The notes: generated from the sequence alone by a model not told the origin. 64,000 nt of DNA from Atopsyche davidsoni (GCA_022113835.1 JAILWY010000013.1:15982001-16046000); one strand, 5' to 3'; shown: positions 1 to 13,100, numbered from the stretch's first letter. Numbers and translations: made by a program.

Positions 1-232
1 AAAAAGTCATTCACCGGGCAGAAATTTAAGTCGAATGAGGAGGTCATCGCCGCCACGGAGGCCTACTTTGCAGATCTCGAGAAAACGTATTTTTCAGATG
101 GGTTAAAGAAGTTGGAGCATCGCTGGGTCAAGTATATCGAGCTAAAAAGATACTATTTTGAGAAATAAATCGCAACTTTTCCAAAATTTTCGTTTTTCTT
201 TTGTAGGCTAAGTACTTATCGGACCGTCCTCG
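1..232 (+). mobile_element. mariner-family transposon, 3' end (transposase C-terminus plus 3' inverted repeat)
   Basis: Bases 1-168 are an open frame from the window edge to TAA (166-168). It encodes the last 55 residues of a mariner-type transposase: the pattern F-x-S-x-E-E-V-I, then A-Y-F-A-D-L, then G-L-K-K-L-E-H-R-W, ending in a short aromatic/basic tail, is the usual mariner C-terminus. The catalytic D,D34D triad lies outside the window, so activity cannot be judged. At 206-232 the sequence GGCTAAGTACTTATCGGACC followed by GTCCTCG resembles a mariner inverted repeat and abuts TA (233-234), the expected target dinucleotide. The visible part of the frame has no stop or frameshift, suggesting a relatively recent copy. 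The family call is by motif recognition only. Confidence 0.8.
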
Positions 233-234
233 TA

Positions 235-2433
235 CATTCACTGGCGCACTACGAAATATGCATGGTAATTTACCATTGTTAATTAGTAAAAAAAATTATA
301 AACACACAAACACACATTTCTCATCTATACAGGTTCATTGTGTAAAAATATCTATGTAATCAATTTGCATATCAAACGACACGGAAAATTCTCGAAAATT
401 TTTTTCAGTGGGATTCAAACTCATACACCCACAGCCATATTGTATAGACTGAAAACGATTACCTAAACACTGTTTATACTGGGTGATTGATTAATAAATA
501 AACAGATTATTTTCAGTTTTGAACCATTTTTCTATGTATGCAATACCTATTCAGTGGTATGCATGCGGTCTACATTAGTAAAAACAGATGTTTTAGAGCT
601 CGTTTCTACTGCGAAAAACGGAAAGGTTAAATATGCAGAACTGAAAATGATTAGAATTTTCAAAATAGACAACAAACAAAATTTGATTTTTGATAGCATT
701 GAAACAAATGTTTCTAGTTGGAAGAATTGCCAAAAAACATTGCATTAAAATAGCTGTATTTTAATAAATTCGTACATATTACAGATATACATGTAATTTT
801 AATTTTATTTAACTATAATATAAATATAAATCACCCGTAAAATGTCATTCATCATTAACAATATGATTATAAAACACATGGCCATAAAACCACCATTATA
901 TATTTTATTTATTGAATAAGAGCTTAATATAAGCATTCATAATAAAAGGTGATTTCACATAGTATACAGAGCTTGAATAATATATGCTAACCGTTAATTT
1001 GGATACCTATATAATTCCAAATCACGCGGTTATCCTGTTTATAGGTGAATAATATGGTATGAAATTCAAAATATATGTAAATAGTCAATTATTAATCCAT
1101 AAAGAATATTTTATATATTAATTACCACGCAAGAGAAACAAAAGGGGCTAACGACCTTAAAATATCAATAATTTATATTAACTTTTAGTAAAATCTGCAT
1201 TTTATCCGTACTTAATCGGTTCACACGTTAAACAACCTCCGTTTTTATTTTTTGCGACCGAAGTGTTATTTTTATCCACCCAAAATTTGGTATTTGACGA
1301 CTCGCGCTCCATCACAGCTCAGATATAACGCCCTGATGGTTCAATTGGATACAGTGCCGATCCGCGTAGTTCGTCGAAGATTTCTCATAAAAAATCGTAC
1401 GGTTATTATGATTAAAATAACTTCAAAAAAAGTATATTTTTTTATATACAATGACATTTATGTACAATAATTTATATTTAAAATTTATGCTTAAAAATAA
1501 ATAATAAATACCATATTCCCGTTTATTGTCAGTTTCTTGCAACTTTCCAGGCACTTGTGTCACCTTTTATTATGAAGCCGGAGAAATAAGAACTGTATGA
1601 CTACTGCAAATAATCTAACTGATAAAAGGTATATCTAAATACTGATCAATTTCCTTGAGTACGTCCGTGCACGGTTTGGTTGTTGGTGGCCACAATATAT
1701 TTTATAATAATTAGTGGTCGAAAGTAGGTGACGACCAAACGACCACCGATTTAATTACTTACAAAAATATTTTATTAAATCAATAATTTAAATACTTACA
1801 TTAATCCACACCATGACTTTGAATAAATAATACTTAAAAATTTTGAACGGCATGTATATGATAATTAATGTTATTAATATATAACTGAGAACACTTCACA
1901 TTTGTATTTTTAATAATAACTATATTTCCCTCAAAACATATTATACTATTTATGTCCTTAAATATTGTTTTCCTTATATACAAAATATATACATTTTTTT
2001 TAATAATCTGTGTGATTGCATCCAATACGATCTCTACCCTATTCCAGCCAAAAGGAGTCCTAACAAACTCCGAAGAGCGTCGAGTTTCGACCGCTCTGGC
2101 CTTGTGTAGAGGTGGCCCTAGTGTCGGGCGCCTCAGATTCTCATTAAGTTGTTTGCCTCGCCGCCCTCTTCCCGACAGCCCACCCCTCCCGGGGGTGTGA
2201 CGTCACGGGGGTTGAATGGCCGGCCTTGGCACGAATATCTTACACGGGCGTCCATCGCCATCCCTGGCTGGGTTTATTGCAGCACTCATTTCTAAATCAC
2301 TAAACACAATTTCTTGGTACATATAATAATGGGGTAACTCTCTCTCTCTATCTCTCTCTCTTTTATGTGTCCACAATTTTTTTCTATTTAGAAGCTGTGT
2401 TGCCTTTTGGATGAACTTGTTTTTGTCCGAATA
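235..2433. other. AT-rich intergenic DNA with repeat debris
   Basis: No gene is recognised. It contains a minus-strand tRNA-like SINE remnant (405-475). At 2041-2280 there is a GC-rich block without a convincing reading frame that could be a retroelement fragment, but I cannot name it. A short CT microsatellite lies at about 2339-2361. The short frames near 554 and 1252 show no recognisable domain. Confidence 0.5.
405..475 (-). repeat. tRNA-like SINE remnant
   Basis: Read on the minus strand, the sequence has a tRNA-like layout: a TTTAGGTAATCG block in the A-box position, then about 35 bases later GAGTTTGAATCCCAC, which fits a polymerase III B box (GGTTCGANNCC with one change), followed by an A-rich tail. 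Similar tRNA-like blocks occur near 3.4, 20.6, 24.2, 40.2 and 44.3 kb. No clean cloverleaf can be drawn, so this is a decayed tRNA-derived SINE rather than a tRNA gene. Confidence 0.4.
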
Positions 2434-2827
2434 CAGTAATACCCCGCTTTACGCGAGGGATACGTTCCGGAAAAAATCGCGTTAAGTGAAATTCGCGTAT
2501 ATCGGGGTTTACGATTAAACATACATACATTGTCAAAATAAATCAATCACTTTAATTCTAAGAACACTTTATGCAGTATTACATGTTATTTTTACTGAAA
2601 AATACATCTATTGTCTTTTGGGTAGCGTTTCTTTTACGTTCTTGAAAAATACGTCGATAACACCCGACGCTGTTTTTAATTGTTAAGAGAAGTCAATGAC
2701 TGTATTATGTTCATACATATTCTTAAATAAGAAATTCGCGTAATGCGAGGCATTTTAGCGCGAAATTTGAAATTCGCGTTATAGTGAAACCGCGCATAAC
2801 GGGATCGCGTAATGCGGGGTATTACTG
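2434..2827. mobile_element. pogo/Tigger-like MITE
   Basis: A 394-bp element bounded by inverted repeats: it opens CAGTAATACCCCGCTTTACG and closes with CGTAATGCGGGGTATTACTG. Both arms continue with alternating GCG/TTA-rich sequence (CGCGTTAAGTGAAATTCGCG, and near the other end CGCGTTATAGTGAAACCGCG), the style of pogo/Tigger ends. The left flank is TA (2432-2433). The right flank is TT, so the expected TA duplication is not intact. There is no coding sequence inside, so it is non-autonomous. Confidence 0.65.
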
Positions 2828-4016
2828 TTTTAGAAATATCTTAATTTTCTTTTATTTTAAGGAATATATGGTCATTTTTGGAGGGAGGGGGAACCTTTAG
2901 GCTATCCACGAAGGACAGCTTTAAATTTTTGTACTCAATATTTAGACAGCAAATATAAACAGCCATCTGCTTGAATTGATTTTTCCTTTTGGCGATTTTG
3001 TTTCAATTTTCTAGCCGTTTTGCTATCCATATATGTTTGCTTAATAACAAAATAACTCATTATGTGATAGACGAACATTATATTCAATTGATTATCGTGG
3101 GGAAGCCATCGGTGAATTCCTTATATTGATGATGTCATGTTTGATCATAATTGAAGTCAACCCCTAACCTCAACCCCCTCCCGGCGTAAGCCACTTAGGC
3201 ATCAGAGAAAGTCGACCTCAGAGAAAATCGATCAATATCTGCTTGCAGATTATTTTCGATACGTGATGTAAAGAAATTACAAAATAATTTATTATAGAAC
3301 ACACTTCAAATAGCCTTTTATACGCTTCACATGTACCTCAACATGAATTCAAAGTTATTATATAAGTAAAGCTCAATATCACCATCTATGGGTTCACATG
3401 TGAGAACGGGCATCAAACCCAAAAATACCTTTGATCAATAACCAACGGATCAATCACTAAGCCAACAAGTACTCATAATTGAGGTAAATTGTGGTAAATA
3501 CATGCTCGATTGTTAAAGTAAATACTCCTGAATTGAAACCGCAAACTCCATTCAGTATTAGTATGATTAAAAAATGCTACTCATTCTGCTCCAAACGTTC
3601 AATCTGCCCGCTGAAAAGGGAAAGGAATAGAGCTGCTGTGGAATACGTTTTTGATGTGTGGCAAAAATATTTTTTTCCACTTTGGAAATGATAATTTATA
3701 CTGAAATTATAATAAAATTTTGTACGCCATCAAGAAACTAAACATAGCATCATCCCACTGCACTACTTCCTGCGAATATCTATACAGGATGTTCGGTGTC
3801 TATTTATTTATTTCCGGTAGGTTTTGATAGTCGAACACACTCGTTTTGGACATTCAATCGTGCACCTGTATATTTTTATATAATACTTCATGCTCGACAA
3901 GCGGTAATTTTTTTTTCGCAAACAAAGCGAATTGCCACCGGCAAAACGGTCAGCATCGCGAGAAATGCGAAACCGGTCACTCCGCCATTAAGTAATTCCT
4001 GTCCACGCCGCTAAAA
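2828..4016. other. AT-rich intergenic DNA
   Basis: No gene is recognised. It contains a minus-strand tRNA-like SINE remnant near 3403-3480. The open frame at 3491-3691 has no recognisable domain and is treated as chance. Confidence 0.5.
3403..3480 (-). repeat. tRNA-like SINE remnant
   Basis: On the minus strand TGGCTTAGTGATT fits a polymerase III A box (TRGYNNARNNG) and GGGTTTGATGCCC about 40 bases downstream fits a B box. The pair and their spacing are typical of the head of a tRNA-derived SINE. The body and tail are too diverged to delimit. Confidence 0.45.
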
Positions 4017-5290
4017 ATGATTACAGGTAGTTTCGCAATCGCCGAAGGAAAGCAGCCGGCGAGCTCGCGGCTCCGGGCTCCGGACATCGGATGATTTCGG
4101 CCGTTTTCTACGGGTCCACGTGGCCCTGCACGGAGGGGGGAGGGGGAGGGCGCGGGGCGCGGGGCGCGGGGGGCCGGGCGGGGATTCGCGAGCCGACATC
4201 GCGCGACTCGGCCCGCCAACCTCGCACGGCCGTCCGCGCGCCGTCGGGACGCTCGGCATTTCTAGCAGCTCATATTTCCAGTCGGTTTATTCAAATCTAC
4301 AGATACTCTGCAAACCGAATATTTGTTTATTTTAAATTATATACGATGCACTAATACAAAATTCGTGATAAAAAATATTACAGTTCTTTGTATTGAGATT
4401 TACGTTTGGCTCACGTAGTCGCGACCGATAATTTGTTTTGTCGCCTTAACATTTTCTTGCACACTATGAATACTCTCACTTATTGTTTGCAAATAAATAA
4501 AGTACCGATGTTGAAAATTACGGAAAAAGTATTAGATATTTTGATTTGATTGTTTACACAAATCTAAATGCAGTTGATGTGACGCGGGTGCAACGTTGCC
4601 TCGACGGGCGGGAGCGGGGAGGGGGGGAGGGTAGGGGGCCGGCGGAGCGCGCGGGGGACGTGACGCCGCAGTGCCGCGCCGCCCCGCCACGCGAGCCGGG
4701 ACGAGCCGCCGTGTCTGCAGCCGTGAGTATTTATTCCGCTCTCGATTCGATGGATGTGCGTCAGCCGAATGCCGGGACTTCCGACTTCCTCCGGCGGTGT
4801 GGTTTTGCTTTTGAAATTTTGTTCTGCGTTAACTTCCAGAGACCTCCGCCCCGTTTGTTATGTTCGAATGAGTTTTTCTAGTTACCGACATGGCGATTGA
4901 AATTCCCATCGAGCCTCGGAGGCGTCGTCGCGCGAGATCACCCCGTACCGGATTTGATGTATTACCGGTCGATAATGTCAAAATGAGGCCCGTCCCCTGG
5001 CGAGTTTTCGCTGTCGTGACGTTCACGAATTAGTGTAAATCCCGAAATTACTAATCGCACTATCTCCTATCGTTATCGGTTTTTTCATCCGAATTATTTC
5101 GGAGCTCTCGTATCGTTTGTCCGTTTTTTAAATTTGGAATACTGTCCCCGTCACTCATTTTTATCTTTTGTCGGATCGCCCTTTCAAACGCGGCGTCTCT
5201 CTGAGAGTAGAAAATTGCCCCGGCGAGCGGCCACAGGTTGGAAGGGCGGTCCGCCCCGAGTGGAGGTATTGTCGACATTTTAAAATCCTA
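4017..5290. other. GC/CpG-rich island, possible promoter region
   Basis: The base composition jumps from strongly AT-rich to GC-rich, with G-runs at 4135-4185 and 4605-4650 and frequent CG dinucleotides. Overlapping frames exist on both strands but their residues are low-complexity (Arg/Ala/Gly/Pro), as expected from GC-rich noncoding DNA. A sequence like a 5' splice site (CAGCCGTGAGTAT, about 4717-4729) follows the second GC block, so a 5'-UTR exon on the plus strand is possible. I found no TATA box or coding exon to support it. Confidence 0.3.
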
Positions 5291-5964
5291 TTCGAAGAGG
5301 CTATGACGTGTAGATGACGGGTAACAATCGGTTCTCATTCCCAAGGAAGATTGCATTCCGAGTGTCAAAATAATATGACAACGTTATCGGAACTCCGCGA
5401 ATGGGATCGCAACGGTTCCATCTCTAGAGTGCTCATCCTCGCTACCGGGTCCTCCCTCCTTGTCTTATTTTTCAACTCGTGCAAAATGTTTCCCTCCGCA
5501 AACTCGAAAACGAAAATAGAGAAACCCGCCCGAGCCGAGGCGCGGGCCCGACGACTATTGCAAATTAACACAAAATTGAGCATTTGATTAGTTTACTCCA
5601 AAAACAGGAACAAATCTACAATTTATTATTGTAGAATTATTATTGCATATAGAAAAATGCAAATAGAATATTGGCATCGTTTGGAGATTTTTGCAGAAAA
5701 AGTATATCCAGGGGCAGTTCTCGATATTTTAAAAATCGAGAGAGAATTACTTCGGATATCGCATTTTATTGCAATTTATTTTTTGAAAACATTTTTTGTC
5801 AAAATTATTATATACAAATTGTAGACTTGCTTGAATATAAAAAATTAAATTTATTTTGCTTATAGTAGATCACACCATAAATACTATTCGATCGATTGTT
5901 GTCCTGCTATGCTTTTGTTTTTTTGTGCGCATCTTTTCGGTGGGAATCGATTCAGAATGCGCGC
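5291..5964. other. Intergenic DNA, no gene recognised
   Basis: Moderately GC-rich to about 5570, then AT-rich. The opposing frames near 5351-5587 are antisense images of each other and carry no recognisable domain. Confidence 0.4.
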
Positions 5965-6098
5965 GGAGCGACGAATCGCACCACCGACCGGCAGCTAGCC
6001 CATGGCGTTCCTATGTTTTGGGTGTTTTTTTTGTGGTTTTGCCCAAAATGTAGGACGCCATTGACCAGCTGCAAGTCGCTGGCGCGATCTGCCGCTCC
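5965..6098. mobile_element. Fold-back MITE, copy 1 (related to 57374-57534)
   Basis: A 134-bp near-palindrome. The left arm (GGAGCG, ATCGCACCACCGACCGGCAG, CTAGCCCATGGCGTTCC) is the imperfect reverse complement of the right arm (GGACGCCATTGACCAGCTGC, AAGTCGCTGGCGCGATCTGC, CGCTCC). The short spacer between the arms has TTTTGGG facing CCCAAAA. A second copy with the same arms lies at 57374-57534. It is noncoding and the superfamily is unknown. Confidence 0.7.
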
Positions 6099-9000
6099 GG
6101 AAGGAGAGGGCCGCCGTCTCGGGCGAGTCCCGGGTGACCTTCCTCGAGCAGTTTTCCGCCGCACACTTGCTCGTCGATAAAATGGAATATCGAAACGATG
6201 AAAAATATCTATTATTGTAGTGTGCGTCCAAATTTCACAATAACGGCGCGCTTTCACCGTAGCCGGGTGCTGAGTCAAATTCGATCAAATTTGATTCTCG
6301 CCCGGCGTCGGAGTTAGTAGAGAGCCCGACAAAGCGCGTCCATGGATGGGCTTCCGTTCTCGGATTGTTCCCGACTTTTCTCGGGACCATGTCCGCGGCC
6401 GTGTTACGCCCGATGCGACCAGTCGTGGCTCGCCCCGGCCGCATCGTCACCCTCAGCGACACTGGGCTCGGAATGTGATGCATTCGTTCCGATAGTCGGA
6501 CACAAATTGCCGGACGGCGAATGGCTATTTAAAAATATTCTTACGTGGCTATTTGGAAAGTGAGTTTTCTAATGTTATTTATATAATTTATTTGCCAGCG
6601 CATCGTCGTCATCGGCATAGGTTAACAATTACGATCGAGTTGAGTGATTGAAAAAAAATAATTATCGCTTTCTATTTTTCCGATTTTGCCAACACTGGGT
6701 CGTCCCGTCCCGAATCTTCCCCGAAGTCACCGAATCGCATAAATCCACTTCCTTTGCGTGTACTTTGATGGAGCAGCGAGGCGAGCACCGAGGCGCAAAG
6801 GTCGGACGCAAACTCTTTTGACGTGTTTGAGTTGATAATTTTTTTAACATTATTTTTCAATCTTAAATTGTGTGTTTTTTTATTATTCGACCGAAAAACA
6901 CCAAACCCGAAGACCTGAACGAGAAGTTTGTGCAGTCTTTTACTCAGTAAGAATGAGAAAAAAATGCAATACTTCCTATTTACCTCCCTTTTGGGTTTGA
7001 AGCAATTTACAAAATTGATGGACGATGCATGCTCATAAATGGGTTGAATTACTTTTTAAAAATTTAGTTTTACGATTGAGTACATCGGTGAACCTTACAA
7101 TATCTTATCGCAAGTTATTGAACATCATAAATGACAAACACACTTGCAAAGCCGATAAGGTTTTCCGCCGATTCAAGATTTGTCGCCGAGGCACGCCCTG
7201 CAGTCGTGTGTCAGTAGATGGGGAGGCAGCCGGTAGTCGAGGTGGAAACGGATGTCGGACGGCGATACCTTGTGAGGCCCCAATCGCGAAACACAAAAAT
7301 ACTAATATTTTAATAGTTTCCTTCGGTAATTCTGTCCTATCGTGTCCTCTGGAGAGACGGCTCTCTTTAAAAATAAATATTTAAAGGTGTCTATTGATAT
7401 TTTTTGGCACACGGTATAAACTAAATATTTGATGTAAAGCTCAGTTAAGTAAGTAAGCGTCCCAAAATACGTGGTGATTTCCATGTTTGTTCAAAGTTTA
7501 TGTAGATTAGAAACAATCTGAGTACAAAAAATGAACCGCTTTAATTATGAGCTGTGCATTTTTCATGCGGCCGGTTAAAATAAATGTGCTACATACATAA
7601 TGTTCAAAAAATTAATAAAAAATTCAATATTCGTTTTTAATGTGCCATTTTTATTTTATATATAACAATGTATTTTTGAATACAATACGATATTTTTACA
7701 CCGAGACTTTTGAACTTCGTCGTTTCAAGAGTTGACCGAAGCGTTCGCGGTGTATTGGAATGCTTATATGGATACCGATAAAATAGATTCTAACTTACCA
7801 ATTTTGTAGTATAAAATATATGCATATTTTCTAATCGCAATAGCTGATTATGTATAGAGATTTGAAAAACAACATTTTAGTTACTAATTGTGTTTAGTCC
7901 AAAATTGTTTAAAAAAACTTTCATGATTTTAAAACGTATGTGATAAAGAATCGATCGGCACTGGCACGTTTTATCTAATTTTAATACAATAAACGAGAGC
8001 CCGATCGTATCCATTTGGATTTTAATTTTTCAGGGTGGATTAAATCAGTATGAAAGTTTTCTTAGTAGTTAATTTAATTTTTATTTTTTGGAGGAAAATA
8101 AACATATAGCAAACAGGCTATCATATGCCCAGTAATCATTTTAACAATGTACAATCCTGTCATTGAATAATCTAACGACTGTGTGTTTCTATAACAGATT
8201 TCGAAAGACTCGGAAACGACCGTGCTGCAGTGACACGTAATAAATAATGGCTCGTGTGCCCCGCGGAGGGACTTCCTGCCGCCCATTTCCGCTGCAAAGC
8301 CGCTTTCTCCCGCGGAGCCTGCCAGGGAGGCCCGTGGAGGCGCGTGGACAGTTTTCACAGCCACAATGACCACGGACTGTGGTAGATTCCATGCACATTT
8401 TGCCATGTGCGACATCGACGAAAGTAGCAGAATGCCATAGATCGTTTTCCGTCTTGAATTCGTGACATCGTCTAAAGAGAAAAGTAGTGTCGTTTGTTTT
8501 CATTGACTGCAATTAAAGTTAACGGTAGATTTCCAATTTGATCAGACAACCGGGCGCTTATGCAATATACCTGACCTAAAAATACATGTTTTTTTTTTTT
8601 TTTCATGTAAGGCCTTCGTTCACTATTTATTTGCTCTATTATGTTATCTGATGATGACCGGAAATTTAAGTCGAATCAAGTTGTGAACCCCCGCGGGCGC
8701 AGCGGACCTCTACGATAAGCGCTTCTCCCAGGACTGTCCCGCGATCTACGACTCCGCAGGCTCATCATTACCTCCGCTGTGGCAGGATAATTAGCTCGAG
8801 TCTGTTTCTGTTTGGTCGAAAACGATTTGATTCAAAATCGCCACGAAAACACGGCTGCAGCAGTTCTCCTAGCTTCCCTGCGGATGCCCTTGTTGGCCTA
8901 CTAAATTATTCTGATACATTTTCAATAGAGGTCCACTTCGTTGCATAAGTTTTGATTAAATAATATGAATAAAAAAAAATTGTAAATAAGCTGTAGATGC

Positions 9001-10016
9001 GTCACATTCAGTAACAATTTAATAATAATAATAGTCGAGTGCGTCGTTCGCCCGACGACCTCGCAGATCTCGATCCTTTGTCTCGGTTGGCCGTGTACTC
9101 GGTCATGATTCATTATACGCACCACTATGTCCAATGTCTAGGCAGAGGCCGTTAATTTTAAGGTGGCAAAACGAAAGATTGTTGCGAGTACGGTACGGTA
9201 TCGTATCGGTGTCGGTGATGGCGGTTCATCCGTTTAGTATCGTTCAAAGTCTTTATCTAACTTGCTCCTCATATGCGGATACTCATATGAGGGGGGATAC
9301 GTATCGATAACGTAAGAAATGTGTTTTGGTTTTCTTTGTCTTTGAATTCGCCTATGCGAGTTTGTACAGTAAGTTCTAAGATAAATTCAACTAACACTCG
9401 TCAGTGTAATCAATATGATACTTCATTAACCAATTTGTATACATTTTTTTAAATCAATTTTCACATCTAACTAAATCCATCAAAAGATAAATTTTTTTAA
9501 ATGGACTCTTATCGCTCTACTGTGAGCTATTTTTTCTGTGAAAGCAATGCATTTTCAGTTTTCAGCATCTGTATGTGTATATATCTATATTTTATAATTC
9601 ACAAGAAGTTCTGAATATCAAGTATCGCGGGAGCTTTGAAGTATAAAAGTCTTAAAACAATACAACAGTAACATTTAAAAAGTAGTTTTCTGATAGAAAT
9701 TTACGTTGAGAATATTCTACGGACACAATTTAAACTAGATTAAAAATTACTTACGTAATTCTTGGCTATGAACAAAAAGTAAAAAAAATACCCAAACATT
9801 ATTTTTTGGGAAGCTTTCATTTTTTGTTACTAAATGTGATGACCATTCACTCTTCAGACCCCCTTGGCATTAAAAAGGAGAAGTAGAATATGTTTGATTT
9901 GTGTTCATTACAAAGTTCATGGAGTTTATTGGTTATTTTTATTATTACGGCTTACATTTTTGTGGCATTATTTTTGGTAGACCACGTTTTATTATTTTTG
10001 ATATATAATAACAGAT
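6099..10016. other. Intergenic DNA with small GC islands, no gene recognised
   Basis: GC-rich to about 6530, then AT-rich. A frame at 6342-6563 ends against GGAAAGTGAGT, a good 5' splice-site match, so a plus-strand exon ending near 6560 cannot be excluded, but the peptide matches nothing I know. Another GC block at 8220-8420 has overlapping minus-strand frames, again unrecognised. From 8.9 to 10.0 kb I see nothing beyond short AT repeats. Confidence 0.35.
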
Positions 10017-10017
10017 T

Positions 10018-10130
10018 CAGTTTGATAACGTCAACATTGACGAAACCGGTCACCAATTAAATTAAAAATCACGTAAGTATGTTATTTAAAATGGAATCCC
10101 ACCAAAGTACTCGGTCAAAAATATTGAATA
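10018..10130 (+). mobile_element. Hammerhead-bearing repeat, single-arm copy (copy A)
   Basis: One arm of the repeat family that appears as inverted dimers at 21.8, 50.6 and 59.4 kb. In order it shows the hammerhead-like core (10020-10053), a shortened and diverged AT-rich linker, ATGGAATCCCACCAAAGTAC and TCAAAAATATTGAATA. It corresponds to the outward-reading half of the dimer copies. The divergence suggests it is an older insertion. Confidence 0.6.
10020..10053 (+). ncRNA. Hammerhead-ribozyme-like motif (copy A)
   Basis: Order 5' to 3': a two-base stem I strand (GT), TTGATAA in the place of the conserved CTGATGA, one extra base, a hairpin GTCAA/TTGAC as stem II, GAAA, CCGG as a loopless stem III, and TC as the cleavage position. 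The ACCGGT hexamer is self-complementary, as in dimer-forming hammerheads described from Penelope-like elements. The core deviates at positions 3 and 8 (C to T and G to A, which keeps a pair). Activity is untested. Confidence 0.45.
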
Positions 10131-13100
10131 CTTATGTAATTACAATCAATAATTTTCATCTATCAGTTACACTAAGATATAAGAAAATTAAGATATATAT
10201 TTAAAAATTATATCTTTTTAAAAACTATAGTGCATAAAAATAGAAACAATAAATTAAAATTAAAAAAAAGTATTTAAGTTTTTTTTTTTACTTACTTGTG
10301 TTCTAAAATGCTCGCGACTTTGTAGATAAAAAATCAAATATTTTCTAAGCCTAAACTTATTTTAAATCCTTAAGCAAGTAAGAGGAGTATTTCCCGAACA
10401 TGAGACGGGAAGGTTAAGAAGCCTTGACAACCAGAGCTGGAAACTTTGGCTGCTTGTACAAGAAGCTCAGAATACTGGAACTGCAGATCCAGGACCATCG
10501 ACAGGAAGGCATTGCAAGGCGCCGGTCATTAAATTTTTTATTACAATGATGCGAGGCATATTGAATCTAATATATATTGTTGCTTATTTTTATATTTGAA
10601 AATATTTTTTTTACTAATGTAATATGTATTTTTATATCGAATATCTTAATTGCTCTAACAAAATAAAGAAATTGTGGATAAGAATACCGATAAAATTAAT
10701 CTAGTATACTTAAACATGCATCGTCGATGAATATTAATGATTTCGTTTCAGCGAGAATGGTCGGCTGCCATCTCATCTGATATTGATATCAATGCAACCG
10801 CCTTATAGGATTAGTGTTCATTTTATTTTTAATTAGATATTATTAATACCTTAATTCGTGTCTATCTGGTGCTTTTATAGTTATCTGTAACAGATTATGT
10901 GTGAAAATGAAGTCTCCAACGTGACCGACTTAAGAATTGAAAAAAGTATGATTTTTCCTCTCCCGCTAACGGATATATGTAGGTGTGTGTGTATACTGAT
11001 TGCTTAGTCCTTAGAATACTGCGTTTTCTTCAACTACCTCCGACAGGTTCGTGTGGATAATCTAGATAATTCCCTTGCACCTAAGCCCGAGATGGCGTCA
11101 GCCGATCACACCAGGCGACGTGGCTCTATAAATTCTATGATGAATTCAAACAACAACTGTCCAAAGTCCATTTATCGTCATCGTAGTTTTGTAGATTGAG
11201 AACATCTTATGATAACATATATACGATAACACGTCATCTCTTAATCCATTCATAATTTTGTTTCATAAGATTTATAGTGAGACTAAAAAATATAGAAATT
11301 AATACAGTGTGATTCCAATCTTGCTTCAAATATTTGAAACCATTTTTATTAACAATACCCAGCTTGCGTCGTTTAAAATGTTTACGTAATGCAGAATCAC
11401 TCTGTATTTCAGGTTCTAGTACGTCACCGCCATCGACCGAACCGTAACTTAGGGGATACTGAAAATAACAACTTCGTCATAGGGATAGAAAAAGCAAACC
11501 AAAAACCTCTAGCTGCTCTCTTTTCCTGTATATTAATGCACGTGTAGTTTTGGTTTTTCGTGCAACGTTTCAACTTCGGTTCCAAGGCCCAAAAAATTAT
11601 TTTAAAAATGGGATTATATTAAGTTAAGCGCACCACTCCGAGATCCGGGTACCATTGGATGAGTCCATATTTTAACCATTAAATTTCAGTACAACAAGTT
11701 ATTGATCTCTCTGAAGTAGGTCCTACCATAATTACCTATCATCGTGATGGGCTCTTTTTCCTACATTGTAACTTCTAAGTTTTCCTGTGTGGGATGTTAA
11801 GACTCCTCTTTTTATTTATCTGACTAAGTCTCTCTTAATCAGAAAGAAACGTAATATTATATTATAAGGCTTGGATCCTGAGGAAATATTTATTAATACT
11901 ACATAAACGTTCTATATTTAACCGTTCTATATATATATATATACATATATATATATTTTCATAAATAGCGAATATTATTGTATTTTTGGAAATATGAATA
12001 TATACAATGGTTTTTGAAAATCATTACCAGTGGCGTACGTATCTGTCATGGAAAGTTTTCTCACAAAATCTTATCAATATTCCAAAAACATACGATAACC
12101 ATTGTTATTTGCCAACTATTTTTTTTAATAACCGCGCATTAGCGTAATCTAGCGCAAAAGGTGATGTTTTTATATTAGAAATATGGTTTTTTAATTTTAA
12201 AGTGTATTCATTACTTTTACTTTTTGGTGATATTATTTCGTAAATATCGGATGTTTCAGTAACCAAAGATATTACATAAAATCGTGGAAACACCAGCTCT
12301 TTAGATGATTAAATACCCATCTTATAAAAAGTTTTAGAGATGTTGGATAAATAGTACATGTACTCAGGTCCGATGTCCATAATTACCATGAAAATATTTT
12401 AAGGGTCTAACCAACTGTTTTAAATATGATAATATTTTTTTATAAATTTTGTTATTTAAATATTCAAAACGTTGCAAAAGTCTTTTCTTCGACTTCGAGA
12501 ATTTTATCGTATAACGATATATACAAACATTCAAGACATGTTTTTAATTAACCTCAGGTTTTTTTAAAAACTATTATAGTGTTTTCTGTAAAAATTATAA
12601 CCTTCGTTCTTATTATTTTTACTGAGAATTATTTTTATTATAGAAGTAAATCCTTTGTATATTTTTTAGTTGAAGTAATTCAATGCGCTCTTAGTGAGTA
12701 TTTTAAAAATATTTTATTAATTTCTAAGGCTTATTGTAAAGCCATGTAAATAGTTTTTTTTTGTGTTTGTTAAATATATTACAGTGCGTACCCGTATTTT
12801 TTTTACGAAGAGGCACGACTTTTTATTTAATTTAAAATCCCCCCCATCAAAATTTCTCACTAAGTGTACGGATTATATCATAAATGGCGTCTACGTCTCG
12901 CCTGTGTAATTTAAAATAACTCTGATTTAATTTTCTATAAACCGAAACATACGATTTTTTTTAGCATGTAGGTCACGTTAACCATAATTAAGTTTTATCA
13001 ATAATATTTGTAAAGCGTCTATTTGTGAGAAAAACCACGAAAAGGTATTCCACTCTCAGAGAGATGCAATATTCGCTGCGGTCAAGAGCTTTGGAATTAA

